From Capsaspora owczarzaki ATCC 30864 (Eukaryota; Opisthokonta; Filasterea): a stretch of 64,000 nucleotides of DNA. The position numbers and the translations under genes are program-made. Positions within the stretch are counted from its first letter, which is position 1. Every line of letters starts with the position of its first letter. The DNA is taken from NCBI RefSeq assembly GCF_000151315.2, contig NW_011887303.1:478385-542384 (forward strand), in the 5' to 3' direction. Of this stretch, positions 1 through 11,084 are shown piece by piece. The notes below the pieces were generated by a model. It had not been told where the DNA came from. It saw only the letters and a program-made list of their open reading frames with translations, and searched no databases.

Positions 1-56
1 CTGATTCGAATTGGTCCTCTTCCAACAACACCATCCTCGTCTTGTGCTCATCACAG

Positions 57-1697
57 GGTTCTTGAAAGCTTGCTCAAGCCAATCACCATGGAAGAATTCT
101 TCAACTCGTTCTGGGAGTCCAAGCCGCTGGTCGTGCGTCGATCCCGACCCAACTACTACTCGGAGGTGTTTAGCACCGCCACAATGTTTGAGCTCTTCTC
201 CAAGCATGACATCCACTTTACCAAGAATGTGGACGTGACCTTGTACGAGAACGACGAGCGCGTGACTGTTAGCCCGCCTGGCCGTGTGCTCCCGCCAATC
301 GCTCAAAGCTTCCTCGATGACGGCTGTTCGCTGCGTCTGCTCAACCCCCACTCGTACGACGACCGCGTCTGGAGCTTGCTTGCTCGCTTGCAAGAGGCGT
401 TCGGGGCGGGTGCAGGCGCCAACGTCTACTTGACCCCGTGCGAGAGCCAAGGCTTTGCGCCCCACTACGACGACATTGACGCGTTTGTGCTGCAGCTGGA
501 GGGCACCAAAGAGTGGAAGCTGCATCGTCCACGACCGGTCGATCCCGTCCTTCCCTTCATCTCGAGTCGCGATATTCCCGCCGATCAGCTTGAAGAGCCG
601 TTCATTACTGTCCAGTTGAATCCTGGTGATTTGCTGTACATGCCTCGTGGCACCATCCACCAGGTGAGCTTAGGATGAGGGGAGTAGGGCGTGGTTCCAT
701 TCGTCGTATTGGTATGGGCACATCTCACTCGCTCGCTTTTTTCTTTTTTGTCCATGATGTTGTCAGGCACGCACTACTGATGGCAAGCCGTCGCTACACA
801 TTACCATTTCAACTTGTCAAAAGAACAGCTGGTTCCATCTTTTGGAGAAGGCCATGCCCGCCGTGCTCGAGCACGCATCGCGCTCTGGCACCATTGATAT
901 TCGGCAGGTAGGTGGCCGAAAATGTGTGTGTGCGTGCTCATCGACATCTTGCCAACCGTTCTTTCTCATCCCCCCTTTTCTGCAGTCCGTTCCTGCATCA
1001 TTTTTGCACAATGGAGCATCGGCGCGTGCACAGCTCAGCGCTAGCATGACGGCCATCCACAACTCAGCGCTCACCACCGAGGTCGTTCGCGACGTCTTCT
1101 TACGCGAATATGTGATTGATTGCTTGGCACCTCGTCTGAGCGAGAAAGAGGTACATTGTTCGCATGCTTTCCTGCTTTGGCTCGACTGGTGTCCGATTCG
1201 TCCGTGTGGCTCACGCTTACACAATCTGTTGTCTCTTCTTCTTAGCTCGCTCTCACGAACGCCACCGTTCGATCCGATCACATCCAACTCAAGTCGCAAG
1301 TCAAATTCATTCGAGCTCACATCTCTGCTCTCTATCCCGATACCGAGAACGATGGCGACTTGCTCTATCACTCGGCTCAGAACGCCCGGTAAGGAACAAG
1401 CCACGCAGAGTTTTCGTTTTGCCCGTCTGCCCGAGTTTGACTCACTCCAGCTTTTCGGGCTTTTTTGACTTCTTGCTTCAACTTTCTACTGCTAGTCTGT
1501 ACCGTGACGAGGAACCGCTTTCCTTGGTGCTGCCAGAAGGTGGTCGAGTTGTCGTTGCCGCCATAGAGAAGGCCTATCCCGCGTTTGTTCGCATCAACGC
1601 CCTTCCCTCCATCGGAACCGACGAAGAAGGCAATGACATGCGATTGGAAGTTGTGCGCGCCATGTTCAACCAAGGTGTTTTGTTTGCTCGCGTGTAG
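57..1697 (+). CDS. JmjC-domain ribosomal oxygenase (RIOX/NO66-MINA53 family), 5' end outside window
   Basis: Fe(II)/2-oxoglutarate-dependent histidyl hydroxylase of the NO66/MINA53 family, which acts on ribosomal proteins (L8 or L27a) in the nucleus or nucleolus. Exons read as 57-663, 767-907, 986-1150, 1246-1388 and 1496-1697, with GT-AG introns and matching phases. The first visible exon opens after an acceptor AG at 55-56 with SLLKPITMEEFFNSFWESKP, the conserved entry to the JmjC cupin, so earlier exons lie to the left. The metal-binding H-x-D is seen as PHYDDID (about 460-480), and a later histidine in PRGTIHQ (about 645-663) fits the third ligand. The last exons encode the C-terminal winged-helix-like part ending in FARV-stop. 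Assignment to NO66 rather than MINA53 is not possible from this fragment. Confidence 0.85.
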
Positions 1698-1867
1698 CCA
1701 GCATTCTATTTGTTGTTCGAAATAAGAAGCAACGACGACGACGAATTTCGGAGCTTTCTCGTCCGCTAATTCATCATCATTTTGAGATCTACTGTCGGTA
1801 TATCCACATTGTACTTTAGATCGCCTCAGATTTAAAGTTGGAAGGCCTTCAGTCATTCCCCATCTCA

Positions 1868-3186
1868 ATGCATTTCCTGCAATCGGTGACTGCTGCCGCG
1901 CTGCGCTTCCCCGCGCGCCCCGTTGGCGTGTCTGCAATGCTGTACCGTCGAATGGGCTCCACCGCGGCCTCAACCGCTGCGTCGATCGAACGTACGGTGA
2001 TGCTAGCAACGAAAAATGAGTGGTTTTTTCATTTAAAATGCTCTTCCATACTGACTTGTTCACTAATTTCCACCCGACTCTCAACAAACTGGTACCTTTT
2101 TGCTTCCATACTCTCCATGAATCCAATTTCAATCCCCAATTTCTTCCGTCATTGTCTCTTTGGTCACGGTTTCGGCATGACGCAGCGTACTCGCCCGGTC
2201 GCTTGGCCAAGCAAGTCGCAGCGCGCCATCCGACCAAGCACACGCTGTTTGTGGCCAAGACGGTTGCCGAGATGCGCCAGGCACGGCACGAGCTGCGCCA
2301 GGTCCAGTTCCAGCAGCAGCAGCAGGAGGGCGGATCAAGCCCACCCGCCACCAGCCACACGACCGAGGTCGGGTTTGTCCCGACAATGGGATGTCTGCAC
2401 CAAGGGCACCTGTCGCTGATGCGGCAGGCCAAGAAGGACTCGCGCGCGGTCGTCGCGTCCATCTTTGTCAATCCGTCCCAATTTGCCGCGAACGAGGACT
2501 TTGACAAGTATCCGCGGCAGGACAAGGACGACCTGGCAATGTGCGCAAAAGAAGGCGTTGACCTCGTCTTCCTGCCGGAAGTGGCGGAAATGTACCACGG
2601 CAGCACGGGCACCGATGCGTTCGGCAAGGTTGGCACGTTCGTCGAGGTTCGCGGCAAGTCCCAGCTGCTCGAAGGCTCGGTGCGGCCGCACTTCTTCCTG
2701 GGTGTCGCCACGGTTGTGAGCAAGCTCTTCAACATTGTTCAGCCAACAACGGCCTTCTTCGGGCAAAAGGACGTCCAGCAGTGCGTGATTCTCCGTCAGA
2801 TGGTCCACGACCTCTTCATGCCGCTGAACATTCGCGTCTGCCCGACCGTTCGTGAGAAGGATGGTCTGGCCATGAGCAGTCGCAACGTGTATCTGTCCCC
2901 CGAAGAACGCGCCATTGCGCCAATCATGTACCGGGGCATGCAAGCCGCCCTCAACGAGCACTATTTGAAACGTGGCGAGCGCAGCGCCGCTGCTCTCCGC
3001 GAGGTCGTCCGCCAGGTGATTGCAACCGAGCCGAGTGTCACCATTCAGTACATTTCCATTGCCGATGGCAACTCTCTGCAGGAGGTGGACACGATTGACG
3101 ACAAGAACGGCGCCATCCTTTCCGGCGCCATCAAGGTTGGCAAGACCCGTCTGATTGACAACATTTTGCTGGACTTTAAGATGTAA
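1868..3186 (+). CDS. panC: Pantothenate synthetase (pantoate-beta-alanine ligase), probably mitochondrial
   Basis: Joins D-pantoate and beta-alanine with ATP to make pantothenate (vitamin B5), the last step before coenzyme A synthesis. The catalytic core carries FVPTMGCLHQGHLSLM, the ATP-binding HxGH region, then FVNPSQF, FFGQKDVQQ, and the SSRN signature (about 2876) followed by VYLSPEER. An N-terminal exon 1868-1991 joins 2186-3186; the 194-nt intron begins GTACGG and the codon phase is restored. The first exon encodes a basic, alanine-rich leader (MHFLQSVTAAALRFPARP), typical of a mitochondrial presequence, so I place the start at 1868; an in-frame ATG at 1838 is an alternative. A glutamine run (about 2310-2325) interrupts the region before the first motif. 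The neighbour on the right is convergent. Confidence 0.9.
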
Positions 3187-3379
3187 TTACAGCTATCATT
3201 TTTTTCTGTTCTTTGGTTTCCATCGTTTGTTCAAAAAAGCAAATGCGACCGTTCGTTTGTTTTTGTTTGCGTTCCGTTTTGCGACAATCACCAAAGCGGC
3301 ATGAATCAGAGGATAACTTGGGAGATAACTAACTGACTTGAAAATACAACTGAGAGACACGCAACAAAATCAGACAATG

Positions 3380-5419
3380 TTAAGAGTGCCGAGTGGTAGA
3401 ATGTAAACTCAAAGCCGCTCCGCATTCTCGTGACGACAGCCTTCGCTTGGCATCGGTGGCAAGCATCATAGCCTTGCCGAATTGTTGTATCTGATACAAA
3501 GATTGAAGCAAATTGAGCAAACAGGTGGGTCATTCATCGGCAATTCGCTGCCTGCTCACCTTGACCATCGCCTCGACTTTGAGCTCTGCCACCCGAATCT
3601 TTTCCCAACCAACATGCAGCTTGCAATCGCCTCGCTTGAGCATGCAGCACGAGCCGTTTGTTTCGAGATGTCCACAGACATCCTTGTTTGTGTATTGCCG
3701 GATGATATTCTGTGCGGCGAACCCAAGGACGTATTTCGAGTCAGTCTATGGCTTTTGGCATGTCAAAACAAGCACAGATTCGTCCTCTACATCTCTCCGA
3801 CATTTTGCCACACTATACCTTGCGTTTCATTTTGCGGTTGTGCTGTGTGCAAAATATCGCAAGATTGCGACAGTAGCTATCGACTGACTCTTGATAGTTG
3901 CAAAAGACGTCATTCTCCGCAGCGTCTCCTGCCACCCAGCCCATGGTTGGGACACGTTGTGAAACCTGGTTTGTACAAAGCATTCAGCGGAACGCACGGC
4001 AAAGCAAATGGCCATGAGAGAAGCCACCACAACAACAAAATCGTCCGCAAACTCTGAGACCCAAAGCACAAACAAAACCTTTGCAAAGCAGGACTCCAAG
4101 TGCTTCACAATCGACAGGCCAGTGAGGGACGAGCCACAGGAAAAGCAGTCAACCTCGCCGAGGTCGCCGGCACCATCAACACGACGCTTTTTGGTCGCGT
4201 GTTTGCCGTCGTCGTCATCGTCATCGCCGTCAGAAGCATCGTCGTCGTGGTCAGATCCGCCGTCCTCGCGCTCGCGCTTCACTGGCGTGCTTTCTGCAGG
4301 GGACTCTGGCTTGAGATTGGGTATCCGAGCGAGATGAAGCATGAGGTCGCGCATGGTTTGATTGATGGCGAGAACCTCTTGCTTTCGGAGCTCCATCGTC
4401 TCTTCCAGCTGCTGCAACACGCGCTCGTCGTCGTCGGTCGCCGCTGCGACGGCAAAAGTGACGTGAGACTGCTGGTTCCATTGAGCTTGCGTTGGCGGCA
4501 GCACTCGCCGGATTGCGCGAGCAGCCACGCTGATTCCGCACGCTGCTGTGCAATACTTTGATCCCACGCCAGCTGGCTGATCGCATCCGGCGTTCCTACA
4601 CGACGCAAAGCTCTTTTAAAGTGCGAGTGCGAGCCAAGAAAGCCAGGTCAGCAATCGGGGCTCAAATGTCTCAAGGCAGCAATTGAAATGCAGAAACGTT
4701 TGGTGATAATTCTACAACGATTTCCAAATACATCCCTCGAGTAGCAATGTATTTGGCTTGTACTTGATTCGCCGTGCTGCGTTCTGAGCTGTTTGAGAGA
4801 AAATCAAGTATCCGATACGAAGTTGGTTTTGCGAACATTGCAAAGGCGTCATGCGGATCGATATACTCGACCGGCACTACTCTGATACTCTGATTCTCTG
4901 AGACTCTGATTTTCTGATTTTCTGAGACTCTGAGACTCTGATCTGAGTGCATTAGGATTGGTTACCTCGACAGAGCGGGCAGACGTAGCTCTCGACAATC
5001 CGCACCACTTCCTGCGATAGGTTGACACAGTCTGCGTGGCATCCGACGCTGCAGTTGTCGCAGGTGACTGTCGGACGGCCTTCGGTCGGGATTGCTGGCG
5101 ACTGGCAGAGGCAGAAGCCATGGACGGCAGCTGAACCAGACCCCATCCCCGTCCCCGTCCCAGGCCCCGTCCCAGATCCAGACGCAGACAAGCTGGAGGA
5201 CGGCATTGAGGCTGTGGCGGCGGCGGCGGTGGCAAAGGGGAAGTCGGAGAGCGAAGCGGACGAGGCCGGTGCCGGCGTTTGAGCGGAGGACGAGCTCCCA
5301 CTCGCCGCAGCCGTGCTCGAAGCACTGGCAGTGGTCGCAGCGAGGGCATTGGCAGCCGCAGCAGCCAGGACGGCGGCAGTGGCGGCGGCGATGGCGTCCT
5401 CAGTGATTGCAGAGGACAT
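3380..5419 (-). CDS. CXXC1: CFP1/Spp1-like subunit of the Set1/COMPASS H3K4 methyltransferase complex
   Basis: Chromatin protein that anchors Set1/COMPASS at promoters by reading H3K4me3. Exon 5419-4966 encodes a poly-alanine/serine N terminus and a PHD finger (CLCQ, CDNC, CHADC, CPLC). A second exon (about 4612-4078) carries SCRNAGCDQPAGVGSKYC followed by a coiled coil, an acidic/basic linker and CFSCGSSLTGLSIVKHLESC. Exons 3965-3819, about 3726-3560 and 3490-3380 add DVFCNYQESVDSYCRNLAIF, CGHLETNGSCCMLKRGDCKL and HVGWEKIRVAEL. These are the cysteine-rich blocks of the CFP1 C-terminal zinc domain in the right order. I see no CXXC DNA-binding zinc finger between PHD and the second block, as in fungal Spp1. 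The junction after the PHD exon is not resolved (phase 1 out, no matching acceptor found), so a small exon may be missing. The first intron holds a CTGATTCTCTGAGA-type repeat. Confidence 0.82.
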
Positions 5420-5568
5420 TGACCAAACGAACAAGAGACAGAGAAAGAGACTGAGACAAGTTATCTCAGACTCGGACATTAATGGAAGCGACCATCGTAA
5501 ATGTAGACGGAGGGTTGAGAGAGAAGGGAGGGGAAAAAAGTCTGTTTATTGCGAACGGAAATTTTGCT

Positions 5569-7205
5569 TCACAACTTGGAACGACGAGAGGCAAACTTGA
5601 TCAGCGCTTCAGCACATTCGTCGGACGCCCAGCTGCAAGACAAGATGGCAGAAAGATTCGATACAAAGAGCAAGCAGAGATGGTCAGCTGCGAGATGAAA
5701 ACCCCCACGCGAGAGCAACAACAGCGAGATACGTACCGTTGGCTAAGCAAATTGCATTCTCGCTCGTTTGTGTCGAGGTAAGCAGGGATCAGCTTCTCCC
5801 GGATGAGCTGTCGAGAGAGAGAGTGTGTGTGTAAGGTGGATTGAAAGATAGGCTCGTTTTGAGTTCAATGCGAGGCAATGCAAGGACGGACGAAATGACA
5901 AGCATCGAAACGGAGCGTGAACTGACCTTCTTGCAGTCCAGCAACGAGCCAGGCGGCTTGTCGGCCAACTTGGCAACACGCTCCTGGACCTTTTGCCGGA
6001 ACTCTTCCGGAGAAAAGACAGCACTGAACAAGCCGGCTTGGAAGCACTCGTTCGCATTGAAGGTTCGTCCCAAAATCAGCACCTCGTTTGCGCGCGCCAT
6101 GCCCATGATTGCTGGCGAGAATCAACGCCATGTTAGAGTTGGTGATAGCAGAGTCGTTTGAGCGCGTCCTTTTCTTACCTGGGAAGGTCATTGACGACAC
6201 TGCCTCGGGCGATTGGCCAAGATCCGTGAATGGAGTGTAAATGGTCGCATCCGCACTGGCGTAGACAAAGTCCGCGTGAGGAATGATGGTTGCGCCGATG
6301 CCTGTCAGCGTGAAAGGGAGAGACAAGCGCGAGTCAGCGGTTGTTTCCACAGCCAGACACACAAAGCAATCCGTGCTTACCGACGGCTGGGCCGTTCAAA
6401 GCCAGCACAAGGATTTTCGGGAAGGTGATGAATCGAATGGCAAACTTGGAGAATCGGTTGCGAGAAGCGTCCAACATTGCTTGCGGGCCGTCTATCACAT
6501 CACAAGCAAGCGACAAAAAATCAGTTCCAAACACATGCTCCGAGAGATTGAACAAGACGGAAAGCAAACGCAAGACACAAACCTGGGTTTTCGGCGGCTT
6601 CGGCGTACTGCTGATTCATGCTTGCGAGATCGTTTCCGCTGGAAAAGTACTTTCCGTTGCCCGACAGCACCTATGAATGATGCCAAGCAGCAGATGCAGA
6701 TGAGCGCTTTCCTGGACAATCTCAGCAGAATTCTCTCCAAATCGGTTTCACAAAATACTGCACCACGATATTCACGCCATCCGTTTGCGCCGCATAATCC
6801 AGGGCGCGGACAATGTTGTCGTACAGCGGTCCATCAATCGCATTGTACTTCTACGCAATCACAATTCGAGTTGAACATACGAGTCGTTAGAATCACCAAT
6901 TGTGCAAACAAATCACAGGTCGAAACTTGGATCCATCCGAAGTTCATCCACATATTCGTATCCATGATTCAAATACCCCCATTTTTCGCTTAGCTTCTCC
7001 CCAAACTCCAAGAGCCGGGTTGAAACACTGAAGATCAAACAAATCCCGTCGGAAGTCGGAAGAGCGGGATTTGAGCGGAGAGAGTGCGCCGGGTTTTGCC
7101 CAACGGACTGACCTTCGGGCGGTCGAGCGTCATCCACAGGACGCCGTGCTCTGCATCGAGCACCAGCTGGAGCGATGGGAAGGTCGGCGGCGGTGGAATC
7201 GGCAT
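5569..7205 (-). CDS. ECI2: Peroxisomal delta3,delta2-enoyl-CoA isomerase (crotonase fold, ECI2-like) with C-terminal SKL
   Basis: Moves cis/trans-3 double bonds to trans-2 so that unsaturated fatty acids can enter beta-oxidation. Eight exons fit with intact phase: 7205-7113, 6850-6764, 6670-6583, 6491-6381, 6301-6179, 6111-5927, 5807-5737 and 5632-5569. The order of motifs is that of crotonases: LDAEHGVLWMTLDRPK, KYNAIDGPLYDN, VLSGNGKYFSSGNDLASMNQ (oxyanion-hole region), ILVLALNGPAVGIGATI (second oxyanion segment), TPFTDLGQSPEAVSS, then ARANEVLILGRTFNANE. The final exon ends RRSKL-stop, a textbook type 1 peroxisomal targeting signal, so location is inferred as peroxisome matrix. The start at 7205 (MPIPPPPTF) is chosen because homology begins right after it; an upstream in-frame ATG near 7257 would add a hydrophobic stretch. 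The family (ECI2 versus a related hydratase) is inferred from motif spacing. Confidence 0.87.
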
Positions 7206-7737
7206 TGGAGAGGGCAGCAAGTTGGAAAAGTACCCAAAAAACAAAAAAGCTTGACTGAGCATCCAAATCCAGCCCAGATCGAGGTAGTTAGTTGAAGCGA
7301 GTGCAAAGTGGATGAGTGTGTTGGATGAATGGCAGCAGATTGGGCAGACCAGCGAAAAAGCCCAGACGAGTGGAGATTTGAGGTTTTTTTTGTGAGTCAG
7401 TGTTTCAAACCACGGCACTCGCATCGGGGTCGCTCCACCTACAAGGACAGTGCAGTCAGACATTGACCAACTTTGCTCCCTTTCAATTTAAGACCTCAGG
7501 CGGCAGCATGAGAGACTCGGCGCAGCTTTCTTCATCGTTTCAAAGCAATAAAGCCGCCACTCATCTCCACTCCAACTCCAGCCCCCCTCCACTTTTTTTG
7601 TTTTACTGATCTGAATAAACTCGCGATTTGCATCTCACAATTTCATCATTTTCACAGATCTCTCGCCATCTCAGAAAACCCTGCTCACTCTTCTTTAAAC
7701 AAAAAAACCCCACTTGCAAAGAGAACGAACTCAAACG
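7206..7737. promoter_or_regulatory. Divergent intergenic region between the isomerase and PP2A-A genes
   Basis: About 530 bp between two start codons that point away from each other, so both promoters must lie here or overlap the first exons. It has T- and A-rich runs but no obvious TATA box. I see no coding signal. The part next to the isomerase could be a longer N terminus of that gene. Confidence 0.4.
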
Positions 7738-10716
7738 ATGGCTACACCGATGGACGAAGGAGACGACTCGCTGTACCCGATTGCGGTGCTGATTGACGAG
7801 CTGAAGAACGACGACGTGCAGCTGCGTCTCAACTCCATCCGCCGCCTGTCGACGATCGGCCTTGCGCTTGGCGAGGAGCGAACGCGCGTCGAGCTCGTCC
7901 CTTTCCTCAACGGTCCGTTCTCTGTCTCTGTCTCTCTGTCTTTTTCTGTCTCTCTCTCTGTCCCTCCCCTCCCCTTCCGTTCGCTCTCCCCTTCTCGTTC
8001 GCTCTTTCATTCTCGTTCTCGTTCTCGTTCTCGTTCTTCTTCACTCGGTTTTCGGTTTCCTTTGAGTTTTGTTTGCTTTCATCGTTCAAAAAGCAGACTT
8101 TTTTATTATTTTTTATTATTTTTTTTTTATTTTTTGTTCTTTGCTGTTTCTCTCTTTGGCACAATGTGAGGCTGCTGCGGCTGAACGCCGTCCCTCTGTT
8201 TTGGTGGCTTGGCTGGCTTGAAGACAGAGTGCGCGGGAGAGTGGTGGCTGCGGTGGCGCTGCTGCTCCTGCGAACGCTGGGCCGAAGTGAAAAAAAAAAA
8301 AACGGAAATAAAAAAATGAAAAAAAAAATCGAATGCAAACAAATCGCTGGTTAGTGAGCGGTCGTCGTATCCGATGCCATATTTAAGCAGCTTTAGTGAT
8401 ACGGCGCTCTAATACCCACCTCTACCATTTTCTTGCTTGGTGGCTTTTTTTTTCTTTTTCTTTTTTTTTTGTTAGTCTTCCTCTCATCGCTCTCACTCTT
8501 GTCCAAAAGCTCATTCACTCACTTAACAACAAAAACTTGCGCTGTTTGTTTCCCTCTGACGCGCAGACTCGATCGACGACGAGGATGAAGTCCTGCAGGC
8601 TCTGGCTGAAGAGCTTGGCAACTTTGTCCCGCTGGTCGGCGGCCCCGAGCACGCTCACACACTCCTGGCACCCCTCGAGAGCCTCGCTGGCGTCGAAGAG
8701 ACTGCCGTGCGCGAGAAGGTAAAAACAACCCACGTCGTGTCGTGTCTGACTCGCTGTCTGTCTCAGTTGGCTCATTCTTATTTTTTTTTTCTGTCTTCCT
8801 CTAGGCCGTTCTCTCGCTCCGCAAGATCGCCGAGAGCCTCGACGTTGCACAGCTGGACACGCACCTGGTGCCGCTCGTCCACCGCCTTGCCACGGGCGAT
8901 TGGTTTACATCGCGCATCTCTGCCTGCGGCCTTTTCGCCGCTGCGTACAGGCTCAACAACGATGCCAAGAAGGCCGAGCTTCGTCAGAGCTTTGCGCAGC
9001 TGTGCATTGACGAGACCCCGATGGTTCGTCGCGCCGCTGCCGCCAAGTTTGGCGAGTTTGCCGGTGTCATCGAGCCCGCCTTTGTCAAGACCGAGCTCAT
9101 GACTGCCTTCACTGCCCTTGCCCAAGACGAGCAGGTTTGTGTGCTTGTTTGCTTTTTCTTTTTGTCTGTGACGTGTGTGGAGGCATGAATTTCGTTGTGC
9201 TCATACGTTGTTGCCTATTTTTTTTCTTTGTTTTTTCTTTTGGTTGCACTACCTCCTCTTCCGTTCTCTTCTCTTCTCTTCTGTTCTCTTCTCTTCCTCT
9301 CAGGACTCGGTTCGCCTTCTCGCTGTCGAGGGCGGCGTCGCCATCGCTCGCTTGCTCACTCCTGCAGAGAATGAGACCTTGATCATGCCATCGGTTCGCG
9401 CCGCAGCCGTCGACAAGTCATGGCGTGTGCGCTACATGCTCGCTGACAAGCTCATCGATCTGCAGCGCGCCGTCGGCACTGAAATCACCAAGGCCGACCT
9501 GCTCAACTTCTTTGTGGCTCTGCTCAAGGACAACGAGGCCGAGGTCCGCACCATTGCCTCCCAAAAGATCCCCGATTTTGCCAACAACCTCGACGAGGAC
9601 GTCCGCCTCAACGCTGTGCTCACCCTCATGATGCCGTGCGTCAAGGAGCTGTCCAACGACAACTCGCAGCACGTTCGCTCTGCTCTTGCCTCGGTGGTCA
9701 TGCTTCTCGCTCCCATTCTCGGCCGAGACCACACCGTCGAGCACCTGCTCCCCGTCTTCCTGCAGCTCCTCAAGGACGAGTTCCCCGAAGTTCGCCTCAA
9801 CATCATTTCCAAGCTCGACTGCGTCAACCGCGTCATTGGCATTGACATGCTGTCCCAGTCCCTCCTCCCTGCGATTGTGGATCTTGCAGAGGACCGACAG
9901 TGGCGTGTGCGTCTCGCCATCATCGAGTACATTCCTCTCCTCGCTTCCCAGCTTGTACGTTGTTGATCTTGCTTTGGGTTTGCATTGAGCCCTGCGGTGT
10001 TTGTGGGTTGAATTGTGTTGACTGACTTTTCTGTTTGTTTTGTTTCGTTTTGAGTAGGGCGTCGAGTTCTTTGATGAAAAGCTCAGCAACCTGTGCATGA
10101 CATGGCTTGGTGACTGCGTTTTCAGCATCCGCGAGGCTGCCACCCTCAACATCAAGAAGCTTGTCGATACCTTCGGCCTCGACTGGGCCCGATCCAGCAT
10201 CATTCCCAAGGTTTTGTCCATGTACCGACACCCTAACTACCTTTACCGCATGACCACTCTGTTTGCAGTGAATGTAAGCGGCGAGGCAGATGATGTGGTT
10301 GCTTATTTTCGGTGGGGGGGGCTATGTGTGACTAACTTGTTGTTTCTGCGCTCCTCTGCCAACCCCGCTCTAATAGCTCCTCATCGACGTTGTCGACGTC
10401 GACTCCCTCACCCACATGATTCTGCCTGTTGTTTTGCCGATGGCCAAGGACACCGTCCCCAACGTGCGCTTCAACGTTGCCAAGACCCTTGAGAAGATTG
10501 CCATGCGCATCTCCAAGGATGTTATCGAGACTCACATGAAGCCCGTCTTGCAAAGCTTGCAAGAAGATGGCGATGGTGATGTCAAGTACTTTGCCACGCA
10601 CGCTCTTGAAGCTGGTATGTTGCAGAAGCACGAACGTCGGGTTTGACTTTTGACGAGGTACTGACGTTTTATTTTTGTCCTTTTCGTTTGCTTCTCAATG
10701 AACAGCTGGCGTGTAA
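7738..10716 (+). CDS. PPP2R1A: Protein phosphatase 2A scaffold subunit A (PR65), 15 HEAT repeats
   Basis: Scaffold of the PP2A holoenzyme: it holds the catalytic C subunit and a variable B subunit. Seven exons join without phase error: 7738-7912, 8567-8718, 8805-9134, 9304-9954, 10058-10273, 10377-10614 and 10706-10716 (the last only 11 nt, CT-GGC-GTG-TAA). The protein is 590 residues, matching the family's usual 589. It begins [20 protein letters not shown] and is collinear with animal PR65 throughout, for example [58 protein letters not shown] and [13 protein letters not shown]. These are the A/B helices of the HEAT array. Introns contain long TCTCTC and poly-T runs, the first being 654 nt. 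It faces the Phafin-like gene convergently. Identification is close to certain. Confidence 0.97.
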
Positions 10717-11084
10717 AACCTCCAGTACCTACCCGTTGAGAAAATTTGGATTGCTGTTACAATCTTTTTCCCCCCTCCTCCTCCTCCTTCTCCTAGTGTG
10801 CATTTCACTGTCTTGTTTTCCTTCGCTGCTGACTGCCCCGTTGTCGTGTCGAGTTTTAAGTGTGTACCTTTGCTGCATAACTATGTTTCCAAACGACTAT
10901 TGTTGATGTCGATCAAGCTTTTACTTGTGGTGTTGCGTTCGAATTGAAAACCTGCGGGCTTGTCGCAGCATCAAACCAGCAAACCAAGGCAAAACACACA
11001 ACGCAGGCCATGCTCACCAAACCCATGCAGTACAAAAATAGATGTGCAAAACAAAACAAAGAAAAAGCCAAAGCGAGATCAAGC
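10717..11084. other. Convergent 3' flank, no gene seen
   Basis: About 370 bp between the stop codons of PP2A-A (+) and the PH-FYVE gene (-). It contains T/C-rich sequence and presumably both 3' UTRs. No open reading frame of substance or RNA gene was recognised. Confidence 0.5.

Noticed and set aside
1377-2735. 452-codon minus-strand frame
   Set aside because: Lies antisense to the last oxygenase exon and to pantothenate synthetase, both strongly supported; no domain of its own.
4860-4950. CTGATTCTCTGAGA-type repeats read as a protein repeat
   Set aside because: They fall in the first intron of the CFP1-like gene and break the frame at the PHD exon end; treated as a simple repeat.
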